DNA from: Nocardia anaemiae NBRC 100462
GTDB taxonomy: Bacteria > Actinomycetota > Actinomycetes > Mycobacteriales > Mycobacteriaceae
Assembly (NCBI RefSeq): GCF_001612725.1
Contig: NZ_BDAZ01000033.1
Location: forward strand, 1 to 54,689
Direction of reading: 5' to 3'
Length of the DNA: 54,689 bases
A program made the translations under genes and the position numbers. Below, in pieces: positions 52,199-54,689 of the stretch (position 1 is its first letter; each line of letters starts with the position of its first letter). The notes under the pieces were generated by a model. That model did not search any database and was not told where the DNA came from. It saw only the letters and a program-made list of their open reading frames with translations.

Positions 52199-52615
52199 AT
52201 GGCTGATTTCGCGGCGCGGCTGAACAAGCTGTTCGAAACCGTGCATCCCCCGGGGCGCAAGCCGCACACCAACGCGGAGGTTGCGGCTGCGCTGACGGCC
52301 TCCGGGCATCCGATCTCGAAACCGTACCTCTCGCAGTTACGGTCGGGACAGCGGACCAACCCGTCGGACGAAACGGTGGCTGCACTGGCCAAGTTCTTCA
52401 AGGTCAAGCCGGACTACTTCTTCAACGACATCTATGCCGCCAAGATCGATCACGATCTGGAGTTGCTGTCCCAGCTGCAGGGCTATGGACTGCGACGGTT
52501 GTCGAGTAGGGCGTTCGATCTGTCCGAAGAATCACAGAACCTCCTCACCTCCATGGCGGAGAAGTTGCGGGCAAGTGAAGGTCTGCCCGAAATTCCTCCG
52601 GACGGTACCGAATAG
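52199..52615 (+). CDS. EspR-like helix-turn-helix protein
   Basis: A 138-aa XRE-type protein. FAARLNKLFETVHPPGRKPHTNAEVAAALTASG, SKPYLSQLRSGQRTNPSDETVAALAKFFKVKPDYFF and LQGYGLRRLSSRAFDLS follow mycobacterial EspR along its whole length; 132 aa there. EspR is a nucleoid-associated dimer regulating envelope genes. Many actinobacterial paralogues exist, so orthology is not claimed. ATG 52199 has only a weak SD. It converges with the ImmA/membrane-protein operon. Confidence 0.87.
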   Translation: MADFAARLNKLFETVHPPGRKPHTNAEVAAALTASGHPISKPYLSQLRSGQRTNPSDETVAALAKFFKVKPDYFFNDIYAAKIDHDLELLSQLQGYGLRRLSSRAFDLSEESQNLLTSMAEKLRASEGLPEIPPDGTE

Positions 52616-52627
52616 GTTCTCCCACAG

Positions 52628-52666
52628 CGCAGTACGGTGCGGCCCACAGGGTCGCACCGTACTGCG
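52628..52666 (+). terminator. Terminator of the EspR-like gene
   Basis: CGCAGTACGGTGCG and CGCACCGTACTGCG form a perfect 14-bp stem with an 11-nt loop, 13 bp after the stop. Confidence 0.85.
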
Positions 52667-52928
52667 TCATGGGTATTGTTGCTTCTCGACTTCGTCGCGT
52701 CCGCATCACCCATAAAATTATGGGCTTGGCGACGAGCGCATGGTTGCGATAAAAGCGCGCCCACAGTGACCAGCTTGTGACGAAATCAGTTGTGCGGATA
52801 CGTCGGTAGACACATGGAATCCGACACGTCCATCAGCCTTGCCGGATTCCATGCTATGTCAACCATATTGAATACCCGGAGCGAGTCCTTCAGAATGCTT
52901 CCGATTGATCGGTTTTGATTGCACACGA
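52667..52928. other. Gap with two palindromes
   Basis: A 262-bp gap between convergent genes. CCCATAA-AA-TTATGGG (52709-52724) and CATGGAATCCG/CGGATTCCATG (52813-52853, 19-nt loop) are visible; the latter could terminate the minus-strand operon. No ORF. Confidence 0.5.
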
Positions 52929-53939
52929 TCAATTTCGGGCAGCAGCTCCGGCACCCGCTTCGTAGGCACGCGCGATTGCCTGGACCCAACCGCGGGGACT
53001 AATCCCCTCGGGCGGAGCAATCCATCGCGCGTCGACTACTACATCGCCCAATGGGTTTCGCGCCCACTGCGCGACTCGGTCCGCTCGCGCCGATACCAGT
53101 GGCGGTGGCGGACCCGCGGCGACCAATTCGACGCCGCCGCCGGACTGCAGATACAGCGCATCCATGATCTGGGCGACCTGATCGGAGGCCTTGAGCTGGG
53201 TCGAGGTACCCGTCTGCTCGTGCGCGACCACCTCGGGGAACCGGTCGACCATGATGTGATGCAGAACCTTGATCTGCCGCAACAGGATTCGCGCGCGCAC
53301 CCACAACTCCACCACGATCCAGACCGCGCCGAATGCGATGAGCAGCGCGGCCGCCTCCCAGATCGGCCAGCCCCAGTCCGGTTCACCCGCCTGCACGGGG
53401 GCCGCATCGGTGCAGGCGCGACGTACCTGCAGCACAGACAACGCCGCGACGATCGCGGTACCGGCGGTGTAGATCGCGATACCGCGGCCCAGGGCGGTCC
53501 AGTCCAGATTGCGCACACCGGTGACGACGATGAATACACAGCCGAGCGCGACGATTATCCAGCCGAAGGTGTTGGACCAGAACAGATTCACCGCCACCGC
53601 GAGCACACCGAGGCCATAGATGACGAAGGCGATCTGGCGCAGGTTGGTGCGGGAGACGACCGGCCACGCCGCCGAGGCGACCACCGAGGTCGCGGTCGCG
53701 AAGAGGATCCAGGCCGAGGCCACGACACCGTCGGAGAGCATGCCCGAGTGCAGGCCGCGCGGCAGCAGGTTGTCCAGCGCTAGTGCGATCTCGGGCACCG
53801 CGACGGTGGCGGCGAGCGCGACCGCCGCGACCGCGATGACGATCGCCACCCGAGCGGTCGTCGCTGGCTTCACCAGCACGCGCCCCACACGGGCACCGGC
53901 GGCAACCCAAACCAGCATGGCCGTCAACCAGAGGGTCAT
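52929..53939 (-). CDS. Polytopic membrane protein (DUF6545/MAB_1171c-like)
   Basis: A 336-aa protein. About seven TM helices in residues 1-225 (TLWLTAMLVWVAAG, VAIVIAVAAVALAATVAV, WILFATATSVVASAAW and others) are followed by a soluble C-terminal domain of about 110 residues (VLHHIMVDRFPEVVAHE, LYLQSGGGVELVAAGPP). The family is of unknown function and often labelled a putative transporter. It overlaps the ImmA-like gene by ATGA. A signalling or stress-sensing role is speculation. Confidence 0.75.
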   Translation of the reverse strand: MTLWLTAMLVWVAAGARVGRVLVKPATTARVAIVIAVAAVALAATVAVPEIALALDNLLPRGLHSGMLSDGVVASAWILFATATSVVASAAWPVVSRTNLRQIAFVIYGLGVLAVAVNLFWSNTFGWIIVALGCVFIVVTGVRNLDWTALGRGIAIYTAGTAIVAALSVLQVRRACTDAAPVQAGEPDWGWPIWEAAALLIAFGAVWIVVELWVRARILLRQIKVLHHIMVDRFPEVVAHEQTGTSTQLKASDQVAQIMDALYLQSGGGVELVAAGPPPPLVSARADRVAQWARNPLGDVVVDARWIAPPEGISPRGWVQAIARAYEAGAGAAARN

Positions 53940-54451
53940 CCCAGCGCCTCATCGAATCGAAGGACCGAGACGCCTGCGCCCCGGCTATTGAATACGCGGA
54001 GTCGGGTCATCAACATGGCGGCGAAGGTTTCGGCCTCCCATTCGGCGAGCTCGTCGGCGCCGTCGTCGACGATCTGCTGATGCGCCCGCTGACTGAGCAT
54101 GTAGGCGATGAGATCGTCGCTGGCTTCCAGCGTCACCTCCGGCGCGGGCGCACCCTCGTGGTCGAAGACGATATGGCCCAATTCGTGTGCGAGCGTGTGG
54201 TCGCGGCTCGGCAGTGCGGCGGCGAGCACGATGACATCGCGATCCGGATAGAACCGGCGCTGACCGCAGACGCCGGGACCCAGTTCGGCACTGGCGATTT
54301 CGATCTCGCGGCGCCGCTCGCTGGCAATGGAGGCGACGACCTCCTCCAGGGTGGTCGCATCGGAATCCGCGGCGACGGCGCATACCGCGTCGACCGCCGC
54401 CGCGACCCGGCGGTAGGCCCGGAGTCCGCTTTGCGTTCTGCTCTCACTCAT
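53936..54451 (-). CDS. ImmA/IrrE-type metallopeptidase
   Basis: A 171-aa zinc-peptidase-like protein. HExxH motif HELGH (His89, Glu90, His93) in DHTLAHELGHIVFDHEG, and a third ligand Glu139 in EWEAETFAAMLM. ImmA/IrrE proteins cleave XRE repressors. ATG 54451 is used because AGGGGG lies 6 nt upstream. It is coupled to the membrane-protein gene. An EspR-like HTH protein encoded just beyond that gene, convergently, is a possible substrate. Confidence 0.85.
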   Translation of the reverse strand: MSESRTQSGLRAYRRVAAAVDAVCAVAADSDATTLEEVVASIASERRREIEIASAELGPGVCGQRRFYPDRDVIVLAAALPSRDHTLAHELGHIVFDHEGAPAPEVTLEASDDLIAYMLSQRAHQQIVDDGADELAEWEAETFAAMLMTRLRVFNSRGAGVSVLRFDEALG

Positions 54452-54461
54452 CGAAGCCCCC

Positions 54462-54689
54462 TTATGTCCTCGGTCCGAAGAATTCGGCACGGGCGGCGTC
54501 GATGCGGGCCTGTGCGGCCGATGCGCTCTGGAAACTCACTGCGCCGGAACCGGTTCCGGCCAGTGCGAGCGCGATCAGACCGCCGACGACGCCAACTACG
54601 TTGGGCTTCGGCATGCCGTCGTCGGCACTGGTCGGCCGGACATCCGGATTCGGTTTGGCCGAGGCCGCGGGCGGTGCGACGGGCGGCAC
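54462..54689 (-). CDS. Partial membrane protein at the right edge
   Basis: The C-terminal 75 residues of a protein whose start lies beyond the window. A Pro/Ala-rich stretch (PPVAPPAASAKPNPDV) precedes one hydrophobic segment (VVGVVGGLIALALAGTGSG), then a short charged tail. Stop is 10 bp before the ImmA-like start, so it is in the same operon. Not recognised. Confidence 0.6.
   Translation of the reverse strand: MPPVAPPAASAKPNPDVRPTSADDGMPKPNVVGVVGGLIALALAGTGSGAVSFQSASAAQARIDAARAEFFGPRT

Overview
The window is a high-GC actinobacterial chromosome segment, most likely Nocardia or a close relative among the mycolic-acid bacteria. The evidence is a complete mce4-type sterol importer operon, a KstR-type cholesterol regulon with its palindromic operators, EspR-like and PhoPR-like proteins, leaderless GTG genes with TANNNT -10 boxes, and orthologues of the M. 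tuberculosis Rv3490-Rv3546 block in broadly the same order. Assignments come from remembered family sequences and visible motifs; no database search was run.

Layout. (1) 1-8.2 kb is housekeeping: purD, a PH-domain protein, a HIT protein, a PhoPR-like two-component pair running behind otsA, a 56-aa protein upstream of otsA, an alpha/beta hydrolase and an orphan MbtH-like gene. (2) 8.3-10.1 kb holds tRNA-Thr(TGT), a decayed tandem tRNA copy and a beta-lactamase-fold lipoprotein. (3) 10.1-20.3 kb is the minus-strand operon yrbE4A-yrbE4B-mce4A-B-C-D-E-F-mam4A-mam4B, coupled mostly by 4-nt overlaps, behind a KstR box. (4) 20.5-24.1 kb is hsd4A and fdxD, divergent from fadE26-fadE27. (5) 24.3-34.5 kb is an accessory block between fadE27 and fadD19. 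It holds XRE and TetR regulators, a frameshifted P450, an SMP-30-like protein, a second P450, an alpha/beta-fold protein without its nucleophile serine, a stand-alone FabD-like acyltransferase with an SDR, a TetR facing an FAD monooxygenase, and a thioesterase. (6) 34.6-37.1 kb is fadD19 divergent from echA19. (7) 37.1-41.9 kb is a repeat-rich unstable zone: an 18-bp minisatellite with an amidase-like scrap, a VOC protein divergent from a SigG-like ECF sigma factor, a 30-bp minisatellite, and a truncated IS21-type element surrounded by four copies of an 89-bp palindromic repeat. (8) 41.9-51.8 kb returns to sterol side-chain catabolism: fadD, two F420/LLM oxidoreductases, DUF35, ltp4, ltp3, a ketosteroid-isomerase-like protein, cyp125 and fadA5. 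(9) 52.2 kb to the edge holds an EspR-like HTH protein convergent with an ImmA-type peptidase/polytopic membrane protein operon whose first gene runs off the window.

Working together: Mce4 with YrbE4AB imports sterol; Cyp125 oxidises the side-chain terminus; FadD19 and the second FadD make CoA esters; FadE26/27, EchA19, Hsd4A and FadA5 supply beta-oxidation steps; Ltp3/Ltp4/DUF35 together with FadD19 suggest use of C24-branched plant sterols. Nine KstR-like boxes tie these genes together. At three of them the box ends exactly on the -10 hexamer of a leaderless GTG gene. The accessory acyltransferase/SDR/alpha-beta-fold set, the 89-bp repeat family and the EspR-like/ImmA/membrane-protein module are the least explained parts.
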